A stretch of 64,000 nucleotides of DNA from JALOOB01 sp964387985 (GCA_964387985.1 CAYLZG010000005.1:1-64000), one strand, 5' to 3'. Shown: positions 15,187 through 24,344, counted from the stretch's first letter. Notes: generated from the sequence alone by a model not told the origin. Numbers and translations: made by a program.

Positions 15187-17172
15187 ATGAAACCGAACAA
15201 TCCCATGAATACGATGCGGCAGTGGATTGCGGGGCACTACGCCAGCGAACAGCCGCCCTTCTCTTTCAGCTACGACGGCAATCCTATCGCGCAGCTGTTG
15301 CACATCTGGCAGTTCGAGGTCGCTGAGCGACGGCTGGATGACCGCCGCACAGAACATCGGTTGGTCTTCACAGACCCCACAACGGGGCTGGAAGTACGTC
15401 TCTTGGCCGTCCAGTACCATGACTTTCCGGTGGTGGAGTGGACGGTCTACCTCAAGAATACCGGCCGTATGGCCACGCCGATCTTGACCGACATCCAGGC
15501 CATCGACGCGACCTTTGTCGCTGGCGAGCAGGTCAGGCTCCATCATCACAAAGGCGACACCTGCACGCCGGATAGTTATCAGCCGCTCGTCACGCAGCTT
15601 GACGTCGGCGCGTCGGTGCACCTCGTGCCAACCGGCGGCCGGCCCACGCAGACCGGCTTTCCTTATTTCAATATCGAGCGCACGGGGGAGGCTCCTGGCG
15701 GTGTGATCGTCGTCCTCGGCTGGCCGGGGCAATGGGCCATTGAATTCAGCCGTACTGCGCATGGAGCAGTCTGTGCGCGTGGGGGACAGGAGACAACCCA
15801 CTTCCGGCTGCAACCGGGAGAGGAAGCACGCACTCCGCGCGTAGTCCTGATGTTTTGGGAGGGTGATCGCAGCGAAGCGCAGAACATCTGGCGGCGCTGG
15901 ATGTTGGCGCATAACACACCGAAACTCGTGGATGGGCCTGTACCGCCGCTGCTGACCGCTTGTGCAGGGGGCTTCTTTGAAGGGCTCAGGTGCAACGAGA
16001 TCGATGAAATGCGCTTCATCGATGCGTACAAGGCCCACGACATGCCGCTCGACTTCTGGTGGATGGATGCCGGCTGGTATCCCTGCCGCACTTGGACCGA
16101 AACTGGAACCTGGGAAGTGGATCGCGAGCGCTTCCCGCGCGGGCTGCGCTCGATCAGTGATCATGCGCACGAACAGGGGATGGGGCTAATCCTGTGGTTC
16201 GAACCGGAACGGGTCGCGCCGAATACGTGGCTGGCCCGAAAGCCGGAATGGCTCTTGCGCACAGGCGAAGGAGCCGACTTGCCGGAGTGGACGCAGAAGT
16301 GGCGCCTGCTGGACCTTGGCAACGACGAGGCGCGCATTTGGCTGGTAGAGCACGTGGATCGATTGATGGTCGCAGAGGGTGTAGACCTGTACCGGCAGGA
16401 CTTCAATATCGATCCGCTGCCCTTCTGGCGCCACGCCGATGCCGACGATCGGCAGGGACTCGCGGAAATACGCTATGTGACGGGCTATCTGGCATACTGG
16501 GACGAATTGATCCGCCGGCATCCCGGCATGCTCATCGATTCCTGCGCCTCAGGCGGACGGCGCAACGACATCGAAACGCTGCGGCGCGCAGTCCCTCTGC
16601 TGCGCAGCGACTACCAATCGTTCGCAGGTGACCCGGCCTATGCGACGGGCAACCAGGGGCATACCTATGCGCTGGCCTCGTGGATTCCTTACTTCGGACA
16701 GGGCGTCTATTTCAACCTCCGGGACTTCGCCTACTCGGCCCGCAGCTCATTGTCGCCCGGATTCGGCATTGCCGTTGACGTGCGGCGTGAGGATATCGAT
16801 TGGGTCGCAGTGCGCCAGGCGGCCGACGAATGGCTGCGAGCCGCGCCGTATATGCTGAGCGATTTCTATCCTCTCACAGCCTACACGCTGGATGAAAGCG
16901 CCTGGATTGCTTGGCAGTTCCACGATCCGGTAACCGGTTCCGGCATGGTGCAGGCGTTCCGCCGGAAGGACGCCCCCACCGAAAGGGCTTGCTTCCCCCT
17001 ACGCGACCTGGCAGCAGAAGCTCAGTATTCAGTGACCGGCGTTGACGAGGGAGACCCGGTCGAGTACAGCGGACAGACTTTGGCACAACAGGGCTTGCCC
17101 GTCACCCTCAACACCAGGCCTGCTGCTGCCATCCTTCTCTATAAGCGTACAGCGCAAGGAGCAAGCGAATGA
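15187..17172 (+). CDS. GH36-type alpha-galactosidase-like hydrolase (A)
   Basis: Retaining glycosidase of 661 aa. An N-terminal beta-sandwich (to about residue 270) has TEHRLVFTDPTTGLEVRLL. The catalytic TIM barrel follows, with FWWMDAGWY, GTWEVDRERFPRGL, LWFEPERV, the nucleophile strand DLYRQDFNIDP (first Asp) and SCASGGRRNDIETL...LLRSDYQ, which carries the acid/base Asp. A C-terminal beta domain ends the protein. It has no signal peptide, so it acts in the cytoplasm on imported glycosides. I start it at 15187 because of the GGAGG just upstream; a longer frame exists. It is closest to the GH36 proteins at 38534 and 41869. Alpha-galactosidase activity is a family-based guess. Confidence 0.9.
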   Translation: MKPNNPMNTMRQWIAGHYASEQPPFSFSYDGNPIAQLLHIWQFEVAERRLDDRRTEHRLVFTDPTTGLEVRLLAVQYHDFPVVEWTVYLKNTGRMATPILTDIQAIDATFVAGEQVRLHHHKGDTCTPDSYQPLVTQLDVGASVHLVPTGGRPTQTGFPYFNIERTGEAPGGVIVVLGWPGQWAIEFSRTAHGAVCARGGQETTHFRLQPGEEARTPRVVLMFWEGDRSEAQNIWRRWMLAHNTPKLVDGPVPPLLTACAGGFFEGLRCNEIDEMRFIDAYKAHDMPLDFWWMDAGWYPCRTWTETGTWEVDRERFPRGLRSISDHAHEQGMGLILWFEPERVAPNTWLARKPEWLLRTGEGADLPEWTQKWRLLDLGNDEARIWLVEHVDRLMVAEGVDLYRQDFNIDPLPFWRHADADDRQGLAEIRYVTGYLAYWDELIRRHPGMLIDSCASGGRRNDIETLRRAVPLLRSDYQSFAGDPAYATGNQGHTYALASWIPYFGQGVYFNLRDFAYSARSSLSPGFGIAVDVRREDIDWVAVRQAADEWLRAAPYMLSDFYPLTAYTLDESAWIAWQFHDPVTGSGMVQAFRRKDAPTERACFPLRDLAAEAQYSVTGVDEGDPVEYSGQTLAQQGLPVTLNTRPAAAILLYKRTAQGASE

Positions 17173-17666
17173 TTGTATCAGACCTGGAGCACATCGCGGG
17201 ACAGACCGTGAGCACACGCCTGTTGAGCCTGGCCCTTGACTTTCTCAGACAGACCGAAGGCCAGAATCTGGACGATGGCCGCGTCACCATTGACGGCGAC
17301 CTGGTTTATGCCCTGGTCCAATCCTACCAGACTGAGCCACTACCCTCCGGCAGCAGCCCGCGCCTCGAAACGCATCGCAAGTACATCGATATCCAGTATG
17401 TAGTCAGCGGCAGTGAAGCACTCGGCTGGACGCCACTTGAGCAGCTCAGCGTAACGACACCGTATGATGCGGCGAAGGATGTGGAGTTTGGGTCGGCACC
17501 GCCTGCTGCCGTAACGCTTGTCCGGCTCACTGCCGGTCAGATGGCCGTGCTCTGGCCTGAAGATGCGCATGCACCCCGGCTGGCAGCGGCCATCGGGGAC
17601 AAGCCTGCCCAGCCAACCGATGTGAAAAAGATCGTTGTTAAGGTTTTGCATGGTTTCAATCAGTGA
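17169..17666 (+). CDS. YhcH/YjgK/YiaL family protein (NanQ-like sugar anomerase)
   Basis: A 165-aa cupin-like protein of the family that includes EbgC and the sialic-acid anomerase NanQ. Signatures are ETHRKYIDIQYVVSGSE (metal-binding His and substrate-facing residues) and VLWPEDAHAPRL near the C-terminus, then KKIVVKV. Members interconvert sugar anomers or assist beta-galactosidase. It overlaps the GH36 gene by 4 bases (ATGA), so it probably processes the anomer released by that enzyme. Last gene of this operon. Confidence 0.9.
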   Translation: MIVSDLEHIAGQTVSTRLLSLALDFLRQTEGQNLDDGRVTIDGDLVYALVQSYQTEPLPSGSSPRLETHRKYIDIQYVVSGSEALGWTPLEQLSVTTPYDAAKDVEFGSAPPAAVTLVRLTAGQMAVLWPEDAHAPRLAAAIGDKPAQPTDVKKIVVKVLHGFNQ

Positions 17667-17684
17667 CAAGACGCACAAGCTTCC

Positions 17685-17744
17685 TTGACACGAAAAAGGT
17701 CTTCTGTTACACTTGGGGTGATAACAGTTAACAATCTGCCATCA
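17685..17744 (+). promoter_or_regulatory. Promoter and operator of the first GntR regulator gene
   Basis: TTGACA (17685-17690), a 17-base spacer ending TGT, and TACACT (17708-17713) form a strong extended -10 promoter. The operator word GTTAACAATCTGCCAT lies at 17727-17742, just past the transcription start, a classic repressor position. It matches the words at 9828-9813 and 56387-56402, which suggests autoregulation by the GntR protein encoded downstream. Confidence 0.7.
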
Positions 17745-17803
17745 AGTTGATTTGTGCAGGAATATGAGATCTATGCAGCAAACTATTGTCGAGCTTCGTC
17801 ATC

Positions 17804-18484
17804 ATGTCAGTTGAACATCTCGAATCGCTTGCTCCATCACCCAGGCTGGCGATGGCGGACGAAATCGTCGTTCGGCTCCGCGCGGCGATTGCCAATGGGA
17901 CCTTGCCACCAGAAGAACCCCTGCGGGAGTCTGCACTTGCCGCGATCCTGGGAGTCAGCCGGGGGCCTGTACGCGAGGCCCTTGGCCGCCTCGAACTCGA
18001 AGGCCTGGTCGTCATGCGACCCAACCGCAGTGCACTGGTGGCGCGCATGGCGCGCACGGATGTAGAAGAGGTCTACAGCCTGCGAGCAGTCCTAGAGCCG
18101 CTGGCCATCCGCCGCATATGCTGCGCCCCCGATCCCGCTCACATTGCGGAACTACAAGCAATCGTAGACGGGATGTGCGCAGCTCCCGGCGTTATCTTGA
18201 GCGCACCTGAGGCAGCCACGCTTGACCTGCGCTTTCACGATGGACTATTCAGAGGCAGCGGACACAAACGGCTGATCAACTTCTGGAACCACCTGAAGCC
18301 TCAAATCTACATCTTCCTGTTGAACCGCAATACTGCCAATCCTGACTTTGCCGAACTGCTGGCCCTCGGGCACCAGGAGATTATTGACGCGCTTGCAGCC
18401 GGCGTGGACTCTCGTGCTGTCGAGGTCGTCAACAGGCATCTGGAGGCAGGCTACCAGCGCGTACTGGTGGCATACACACCTTGA
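17804..18484 (+). CDS. GntR/FadR-family (FCD) transcriptional regulator 1
   Basis: A 226-aa repressor. The N-terminal winged helix contains EPLRESALAAILGVSRGPVREALGR... with the typical recognition helix. The C-terminal FCD domain has the metal/effector residues in LDLRFHDGLF, LGHQEIIDAL and VVNRHLEAG. Effectors of this family are usually sugar acids or organic acids, which fits a uronate/aldonate regulon. I prefer the ATG at 17804 over a TTG six codons upstream, though neither has a strong ribosome site. It probably binds the GTWWACAATC motif in its own promoter and at two other promoters. Confidence 0.9.
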   Translation: MSVEHLESLAPSPRLAMADEIVVRLRAAIANGTLPPEEPLRESALAAILGVSRGPVREALGRLELEGLVVMRPNRSALVARMARTDVEEVYSLRAVLEPLAIRRICCAPDPAHIAELQAIVDGMCAAPGVILSAPEAATLDLRFHDGLFRGSGHKRLINFWNHLKPQIYIFLLNRNTANPDFAELLALGHQEIIDALAAGVDSRAVEVVNRHLEAGYQRVLVAYTP

Positions 18485-18567
18485 GCATCCGACAACCGGT
18501 GCCAGCCACTGCTTGAACGCTAATGTGATCTCACCGCTAACCACAACCTTATAGGGGAGGGGACTGA

Positions 18568-19452
18568 ATGAGACTGGTAACTTTTGTCCATGATGGGATA
18601 ACCCGGGCCGGTGTGCTGAACTCGGACGGGACGAGCGTATGCGACCTGCACGCCTGCAACGCACGTCTGCCAACTGACTTGCTGGCATTACTGCAGGGTG
18701 GTGAGGCACTGCTGAACCTCGCGGCACAGGTCTCAGCTAAGGTTAGGGGCCTGGGCACCTATGCCCTGGCAGATGTCACGCTCAAAGCGCCTCTGCCTCG
18801 ACCAGGCAAGATCGTCTGCATCGGTCAGAATTACCTCGAACACGCCAAAGAGTCGAATGCTTCACGTCCGCCGTTCCCGATCATCTTCGCCAAGTACGCC
18901 AACTCGGTAATCGCACATGGTGAACCCATTGTGGTCCCAGCCGCAGTCGAAAAGCCTGACTACGAAGGCGAACTGGCAGTCGTCATCGGTCGGCAAGCGC
19001 GCAATGTGCCGGAGGCCGAAGCCCTGACTTATGTGGTTGGTTACATGCCGCTCAACGACGTTAGCGCGCGCGACTGGCAGAACCGGACCAGCCAATGGGT
19101 GCTCGGCAAGACCGTGGATACCTTCTGCCCAATGGGGCCTGCCCTGGTGACGGCTGACGAGGTGGCCGACCCGCAGGACCTGCACCTGCGCACGGTCATC
19201 CGGTCGGCCGGTGCCACAGACGACGAAGTGCTGCAAAGCGGCTACACTGGGGATATGATCTTCTCAGTGGCACACCTGATTGCCGATATGACACGGGTGA
19301 TGACCCTCGAACCCGGCGATGTCATCGCGACCGGCACCCCCTCCGGCATCGGCGCCGCTCGAACGCCCCCGCGCTGGCTGCGGGCCGGCGATGTTGTACG
19401 CGTGGAAATCGACGGCATCGGAACCCTGGCCAATCCGGTCATCTGTGAGTAG
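18568..19452 (+). CDS. Fumarylacetoacetate hydrolase family protein
   Basis: A 294-aa enzyme with the FAH fold. The core starts at KIVCIGQNYLEHAKE (about residues 81-95), followed by the metal-binding PDYEGELAVVIGR, GYMPLNDVSARDWQ and the C-terminal LEPGDVIATGTPSGIG. Relatives cleave or hydrolyse diketo acids such as 2,4-diketo-3-deoxy-L-fuconate, and others are ureidoglycolate lyases. With the neighbouring SDRs, an oxidative sugar-acid cleavage step is likely, although the dehydratase such pathways normally need is missing from the window. A GGGGAGGGG ribosome site precedes the start. Confidence 0.9.
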   Translation: MRLVTFVHDGITRAGVLNSDGTSVCDLHACNARLPTDLLALLQGGEALLNLAAQVSAKVRGLGTYALADVTLKAPLPRPGKIVCIGQNYLEHAKESNASRPPFPIIFAKYANSVIAHGEPIVVPAAVEKPDYEGELAVVIGRQARNVPEAEALTYVVGYMPLNDVSARDWQNRTSQWVLGKTVDTFCPMGPALVTADEVADPQDLHLRTVIRSAGATDDEVLQSGYTGDMIFSVAHLIADMTRVMTLEPGDVIATGTPSGIGAARTPPRWLRAGDVVRVEIDGIGTLANPVICE

Positions 19453-19457
19453 GCACG

Positions 19458-19889
19458 GTGGCCGCTGACCCCGCGCGCCCACGCACAACCATTTCCTGGG
19501 ACAGGGAACGGTGCAGTAATTGCCTGTTGTGCGTCATCGTCTGTGCGGAGCGACACACCGGCACCCCGGCCCGCGCCCGGATTCAGCTGCAGGTAAACCC
19601 CCTGACAGGATCATTCGAAGCATCCTACTGTCATCAGTGCGCAGAACCTGTCTGCGTCGCAGCCTGCCCTGTGGGGGCGATCCGGTTCGACGTAGCGCTC
19701 GGCGCCTGGCTAATAGACGAGGAGTTGTGCATCGGCTGTGGAGAATGTGAGGCCGCGTGTACCTGGGGAGCAATCCGAGTCGATGCGGTAACCGGACTGG
19801 CCTCGAAATGCGACCTGTGTCTGGGCACGGCACGCTGCGTCGAGGTTTGCCCTACGATGGCGCTCCACATCGGTGAGGTCAGCGAGTGA
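19458..19889 (+). CDS. 4Fe-4S ferredoxin-like electron-transfer protein for AOR
   Basis: A 143-aa cysteine-rich protein with clusters CSNCLLC...C, CHQCAEPVCVAACP, CIGCGECEAAC and CDLCLGTARCVEVCP. That gives room for about four 4Fe-4S clusters in an HycB/AorX-like arrangement. It starts with GTG at 19458, six bases after the FAH gene, and precedes the aldehyde oxidoreductase by 24 bases. It is therefore probably the dedicated electron acceptor of that enzyme. The final acceptor is unknown. Confidence 0.9.
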   Translation: MAADPARPRTTISWDRERCSNCLLCVIVCAERHTGTPARARIQLQVNPLTGSFEASYCHQCAEPVCVAACPVGAIRFDVALGAWLIDEELCIGCGECEAACTWGAIRVDAVTGLASKCDLCLGTARCVEVCPTMALHIGEVSE

Positions 19890-19913
19890 CGACGCAACTT
19901 GTGAGGTGAGCTC

Positions 19914-21917
19914 ATGCCAGGTAAGGTAGGCGGTTGGGCAGGCAAGATCCTGCGCGTGGACCTGACTTCGGGCCGGGTCTGGCATGAACCGTCGCTGAAA
20001 TACGGTCGCGAGTACATCGGTGGCCGAGGGATCGCTGCGCGCATTGCCTGGGATGAAATACCACGCGGCACCAAGCCCTTCGATCCCGAGAACCTGCTCA
20101 TCTGCACGGTAGGGCCGCTCACCGGCACCTCAGCTCCGAATTCCGGCCGCGCGACGATTTGCAGCCTCAGCCCGCAAGCATATCCCTACGAATGGTTCTC
20201 GTTTTCCAGCATAGGCGGCTACTGGGGCCCGATGCTGAAGTACGCGGGGTACGACGCAATCGTAATTCGCGGCGAGTCGCCGCGGCCCGTCTACCTCTGG
20301 ATCGATGACGAGAGAGCCGAGCTACGGGATGCGAGCCATCTCTGGGGCAAGGGCACATTTGAGACCCAGCAGCAGCTCATTTCTGCACATGCTAGCCGGG
20401 ATGGGTCCGATATCCGGACACTCACCATTGGACAAGCAGGCGAGCAACGGTGCCGGATTGCCATCATCGCCTCCGGGACAGGCTCGGCAGCGGGACAGGG
20501 TGGCTTCGGTGCAGTCATGGGCGCCAAACGGCTCAAAGCTATCGCGGTACGCGGAACCAGAGGCGTACCGATTGCCGATCCGGAGAGATTCTCAGACTTC
20601 ACCCTCCAGGTTGCTAAGGAAATGCACGCGCCCAGCGGCTGCCCGGCCTGGAGCAAGCTCGACCCTGACCTGGTGCGCGACTATGCTCAGCGTTTCGTCG
20701 CCTGCAGCCAGGCTTGCGCTAACCCGATATGCCGGCTCAGCCGCTTTTATGAGGACGTACCGGGCACTGTTTACCCTGACCGCAAATACAGCGGCATGGT
20801 GGTTTGTGAAAGCTCCCTCTTCGGCGGCGCGCCCGGCACATTCTATGATTGGAAGACCGGCTTTGCCGCCGGATTTGAACTAGCCCAGATCAGCCAGGAC
20901 TACGGCATCAATCATTGGGAATTGGGTATCGGCATGGTGCCCTGGCTCCGAAAGTGCCACCAAGAAGGACTCCTGCGCGACCTGGACGGAGAACCGTTCA
21001 ACCTGGATGCACCGCAATGGTGGGACAGCCTCTTCCGCAAAATCGTGTTCCGTGAAGGCATCGGCGATGCATTGGCGGAAGGCTCCGTGCGTGCGGCAGA
21101 GACTCTGAACATGGGCCGGGAGTTGATCGGGGAGTTCTTCACAGCATGGGGTTTCGCCGGCCATTGGGACGGGCGAGGGGATAAGGCTAACCTGATCGTG
21201 TTCCCCTACTGGCTGGTCACCGCACTGCAGTGGGCTACGAGCACGAGGGATCCGATGGCCAGTGGTCACGGCTATGCTCAGAACATCATGAACTGGTCGC
21301 CGCTCGTGGCAGGGCAGAATGGGCTTGACTGGGAGACACTGACGAACGTGGGTGCCAAGGTGTATGGCACACCTGCGGCGGTGCATCCCTGTTCGGGGTA
21401 CGACGCCAAGGCGCTGCCCGCCATCTGGCACGGGCACCGCAGCATCCTGAAGGACTGCCTGACGGTCGACGACCAATCATATCCCCGCATCTATAGCAAC
21501 AAGACACCGGATCACTTTGCCCGGGCTGCAGATGGGACGTCAGGACCATCGTTCGAATATCACATGTTCAAGTACGCGACAGGGATGGATTTGGGCGAGG
21601 CGGACTTTGACGGGCTGGCTGAGCGTGTGCTCAACCTGGAACGCGCCATCCAAGTGCGCAACTGGGAGCGTAGCCGGACCGTGGATGAGACAGTGATTCC
21701 CTACTTCAGCCAGATCGAAAACTGGGTGAATCCTTTCGTGGGCGTAGGGCTGGGCCTCGACCGCACCCAATTCGCTCCTTTACTGGATGAGTTCTATGCG
21801 TTGCGCGGCTGGGATCCGCAGACGGGCCGGCCCACGCCTGAAAAGCTGGGGGCCCTGGGCCTGGCCGATGTTGCAGCCGAACTCAGCGAGCGCGGCTTGA
21901 TCGGTAAGGATGCGTAA
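19914..21917 (+). CDS. Aldehyde ferredoxin oxidoreductase family (tungstopterin) enzyme
   Basis: A 667-aa member of the AOR family, which uses a bis-tungstopterin and one 4Fe-4S cluster to oxidise aldehydes to acids. The N-terminal domain has GRGIAARIAWDE, GPLTGTSAPNSGR and SSIGGYWGP (cofactor binding). The cluster cysteines lie in VACSQACANPICR, spaced wider than the usual CxxCxxxC, and a late Cys occurs in LKDCLTVDDQ. The odd spacing marks a divergent clade. Its position among sugar-acid genes suggests oxidation of an aldose or a sugar-derived aldehyde, with electrons passed to the adjacent ferredoxin. Confidence 0.92.
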   Translation: MPGKVGGWAGKILRVDLTSGRVWHEPSLKYGREYIGGRGIAARIAWDEIPRGTKPFDPENLLICTVGPLTGTSAPNSGRATICSLSPQAYPYEWFSFSSIGGYWGPMLKYAGYDAIVIRGESPRPVYLWIDDERAELRDASHLWGKGTFETQQQLISAHASRDGSDIRTLTIGQAGEQRCRIAIIASGTGSAAGQGGFGAVMGAKRLKAIAVRGTRGVPIADPERFSDFTLQVAKEMHAPSGCPAWSKLDPDLVRDYAQRFVACSQACANPICRLSRFYEDVPGTVYPDRKYSGMVVCESSLFGGAPGTFYDWKTGFAAGFELAQISQDYGINHWELGIGMVPWLRKCHQEGLLRDLDGEPFNLDAPQWWDSLFRKIVFREGIGDALAEGSVRAAETLNMGRELIGEFFTAWGFAGHWDGRGDKANLIVFPYWLVTALQWATSTRDPMASGHGYAQNIMNWSPLVAGQNGLDWETLTNVGAKVYGTPAAVHPCSGYDAKALPAIWHGHRSILKDCLTVDDQSYPRIYSNKTPDHFARAADGTSGPSFEYHMFKYATGMDLGEADFDGLAERVLNLERAIQVRNWERSRTVDETVIPYFSQIENWVNPFVGVGLGLDRTQFAPLLDEFYALRGWDPQTGRPTPEKLGALGLADVAAELSERGLIGKDA

Positions 21918-21920
21918 CAG

Positions 21921-23651
21921 ATGCGATTCCACAAACTCGAACTCGATCCTGCGGTAAATCCCGCCGTCCTGGACACTGCGACCTGGGACCGCGGAGCTGC
22001 TGCGGAATCCCTTGGCGCCATGACACCGGAGACTCTGCAATCCCTGGGCTCAGCGCTGTGGGCTGAAGAAGCACTGAGCGGTCCCCCCAGCGTAACACTC
22101 TACTCGCCCTCCCGCGCGATCCATGAAGGTTGCGTGTACGGTCTTGCGAGCCTGGGGGATGGACAGCAAGTCTTTCTTTGCTCTGGACACACGGATGCAT
22201 CGCCGCTGGGGGAGCCATTCGCAACATTCGAGCTGCCGGACCAGGGCTCTATGGCCGCTTATCCCACTGATGCTCCCGTCGTCCATCGCTATATCCGCCA
22301 ACTCAGACGGGGCATCGGGCCACAAGCGCTGGGGCCGGTTCCCAGGCTGGGGATCGGCACGCGAATGACCACCGCGGTGTGGCCCGCAATCTGGACCGCC
22401 ATGAGACGCTTCGGTTTTGCGGCCAATGCCATCCAGAACTCGGTGCGCGAACTGAATCTCCTGCCGAACCTATTAGCCGCCGCGCCACCTGAGGTCAATG
22501 TCGCTTTCAACTTCGGCGCTATCGAAACCGGTTACACGGGCAGCACTTTCGAAGGGTTGTGGGTGGCCGGTGTCCTGGACGGGCTGCAGCACGGTGCCCC
22601 GGCAAACCACGGTGCAGACGCGGATCACATCCAGGTGAAGCGTGGCCTGGGCGGATTGAACCGTGCGAAAACGCTCCTCGATGCAGCCCGTTATTACTCC
22701 TTCTACACGCTTGATGTCTCCGATGTGCTGGATTATAGCGTCCTGGATGCCGGGCCTGCCGCTGCGGAAGCCATGCTTACCGAGAGGCTGCCTGACGCGG
22801 CGGAGCGGCGGATGCTGCTGGCCTATCACCGCGCATCCGGCGCCAGCGATGGTGTGCCGGCGTTACGGCTCGACGAAACAATGCTGGCCAGGCTGGCAGG
22901 TAAGTACTGGACCGCACTGGATGCAATGGAACGGCTGACGGACTATCTTAAGGGACTGCGCCAAGGCGAGCCTTTCGATTTGGAGCTGAGCATCGACGAG
23001 CATCCCGCGGAGATTGCCACCTTCGACTGCCTCACATCCGAGACGGAGCTGATCTTTCTGCTCAACGAGACGCGGCGCCGGGGTATTCCGCTCACGCACA
23101 TCGCCCCCAACCTCGGTATCGAGAAGGGCGTCGACTACTCATGTCCCGATGGACTGCCGGGCCTCACGGTGCGGTGTGCGAGCCTGTCCCGGCTTGCGGC
23201 TGAAGCCGGGGCGATTATGGATGTGCATTCCGGCGATGATCTCAGCGCAGCCACGCGCCAGGCTGTCGGTCGGGCGGCGGGCGGCTTCCTGCAGTTCAAG
23301 GTATCCCCGATGCTGCAACTCATCTTTGCTGAAGTCCTAGCCGAACACGATCCTGGATTGTTCCGGCTCTGGTGGGAGGATGCCCTTACGTATGCTCGTC
23401 GCGCCGCAGAAGGTGGGTCTGCACTGGCTGTGGAAGCCCTTTGCCACGATTCCGCAGGCGCTGCGGGCCTCCAGCCTACGGCCAGCGGCGCAATCTTCCA
23501 TCACTTCAGTTTCGCGTTCGTCGGCCGGCGCGACGCGAGGGGACGCCTCCTCGTACGCGACCGGTTCTACCGGCTCTCGCCCGACTTCTATCGCGCTTAC
23601 CAGGAACACATCGTCGCTTACCTGGGTCGGCTAGCTGCCGATCTGTTTTGA
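21921..23651 (+). CDS. uxaE: Tagaturonate epimerase family protein (UxaE-like)
   Basis: A 576-aa protein resembling UxaE, the enzyme that epimerises D-tagaturonate to D-fructuronate in galacturonate breakdown (as in Thermotoga). The C-terminal two-thirds carries the signatures I associate with this family: ADHIQVKRGLGG, LSIDEHP, IAPNLGIEKGVDYSCPDGL, IMDVHSGDDLS and FKVSPMLQLIFAEVL. An extra N-terminal part of about 100 residues makes it longer than the roughly 480 aa I expect. Other canonical uronate genes (isomerase UxaC, reductases with mannonate dehydratase) are absent, so the substrate may be a related keto-uronate. It begins 3 bases after the AOR stop. Confidence 0.8.
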   Translation: MRFHKLELDPAVNPAVLDTATWDRGAAAESLGAMTPETLQSLGSALWAEEALSGPPSVTLYSPSRAIHEGCVYGLASLGDGQQVFLCSGHTDASPLGEPFATFELPDQGSMAAYPTDAPVVHRYIRQLRRGIGPQALGPVPRLGIGTRMTTAVWPAIWTAMRRFGFAANAIQNSVRELNLLPNLLAAAPPEVNVAFNFGAIETGYTGSTFEGLWVAGVLDGLQHGAPANHGADADHIQVKRGLGGLNRAKTLLDAARYYSFYTLDVSDVLDYSVLDAGPAAAEAMLTERLPDAAERRMLLAYHRASGASDGVPALRLDETMLARLAGKYWTALDAMERLTDYLKGLRQGEPFDLELSIDEHPAEIATFDCLTSETELIFLLNETRRRGIPLTHIAPNLGIEKGVDYSCPDGLPGLTVRCASLSRLAAEAGAIMDVHSGDDLSAATRQAVGRAAGGFLQFKVSPMLQLIFAEVLAEHDPGLFRLWWEDALTYARRAAEGGSALAVEALCHDSAGAAGLQPTASGAIFHHFSFAFVGRRDARGRLLVRDRFYRLSPDFYRAYQEHIVAYLGRLAADLF

Positions 23652-23662
23652 GGGAGTTATCC

Positions 23663-24340
23663 ATGGAACTGTTTCTCGACAGCTCAAACCCACGTGAGAT
23701 CTCAGAAGCCCGATCCTGGGGCCTGCTTGCAGGCGTCACAACCAATCCTGGACTGATCTCCGCGGCGGGACCTGATAAGGAAGGAACACTGCACCGGATT
23801 CTTGATGTGTGGCAGGGCCCTCTGCTCATCCAGGTCATCGGCTGGCACGAGGTTGAGCCGCTCATCAGGCAGGCCAAGTGGTTACACAACTTTGCGCCCA
23901 ACATTATCGTCAAGCTGCCGATGAGCATTGCCGGGATTCAGGCACTCCTGCGTCTCAAACAGGATACCCCTGACCTGCGCCTGGCAGTAACAACAGTCGC
24001 CTCAATCGCCCAGGCATACCTGGTTGGCAAGGCAGGTGCAGACATCGTCGCTGTCTTCAATGGCCCGCTGGATCAGACAACCGACAGTATGGTTGAGATG
24101 GTGGCTCCGATACGCCGCATCTACGATAACTATGGCTTCAAGACGAAGATCCTCTCATGCGGTCGCTACCCTCGCCTGTTCGGTGAGGTCGCGGAGGCAG
24201 GCACTGATATCTGCACGATGCGCATGGAGTTCATGCGGCTACTGTATCAGCACCCGTTTACCGATGCACGAATGAACGGCTTCATGAAGGATTGGCAGGC
24301 CACTTTCGGCGCCAGCACCTGGGGCGAGGAGGCAGGCTAA
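23663..24340 (+). CDS. Transaldolase / fructose-6-phosphate aldolase family protein
   Basis: A 225-aa short transaldolase of the FSA/TalC type. MELFLDSSNPREI opens the barrel, GVTTNPGLIS is the phosphate/strand signature, IIVKLPMS provides the Schiff-base Lys, and a late loop binds the substrate. I start it at 23663, 11 bases after the UxaE-like gene with GGGAG upstream; a much longer upstream reading frame is only overlap with that gene. It would cleave a keto-sugar phosphate into three-carbon units. Confidence 0.9.
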   Translation: MELFLDSSNPREISEARSWGLLAGVTTNPGLISAAGPDKEGTLHRILDVWQGPLLIQVIGWHEVEPLIRQAKWLHNFAPNIIVKLPMSIAGIQALLRLKQDTPDLRLAVTTVASIAQAYLVGKAGADIVAVFNGPLDQTTDSMVEMVAPIRRIYDNYGFKTKILSCGRYPRLFGEVAEAGTDICTMRMEFMRLLYQHPFTDARMNGFMKDWQATFGASTWGEEAG

Positions 24341-24344
24341 TCCT

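Noticed and set aside
14785..16170. Minus-strand frame of 461 codons opposite the URO-D 3 and GH36 genes
   Set aside because: Opposite strand to two well-supported genes and without ribosome site or domain features.
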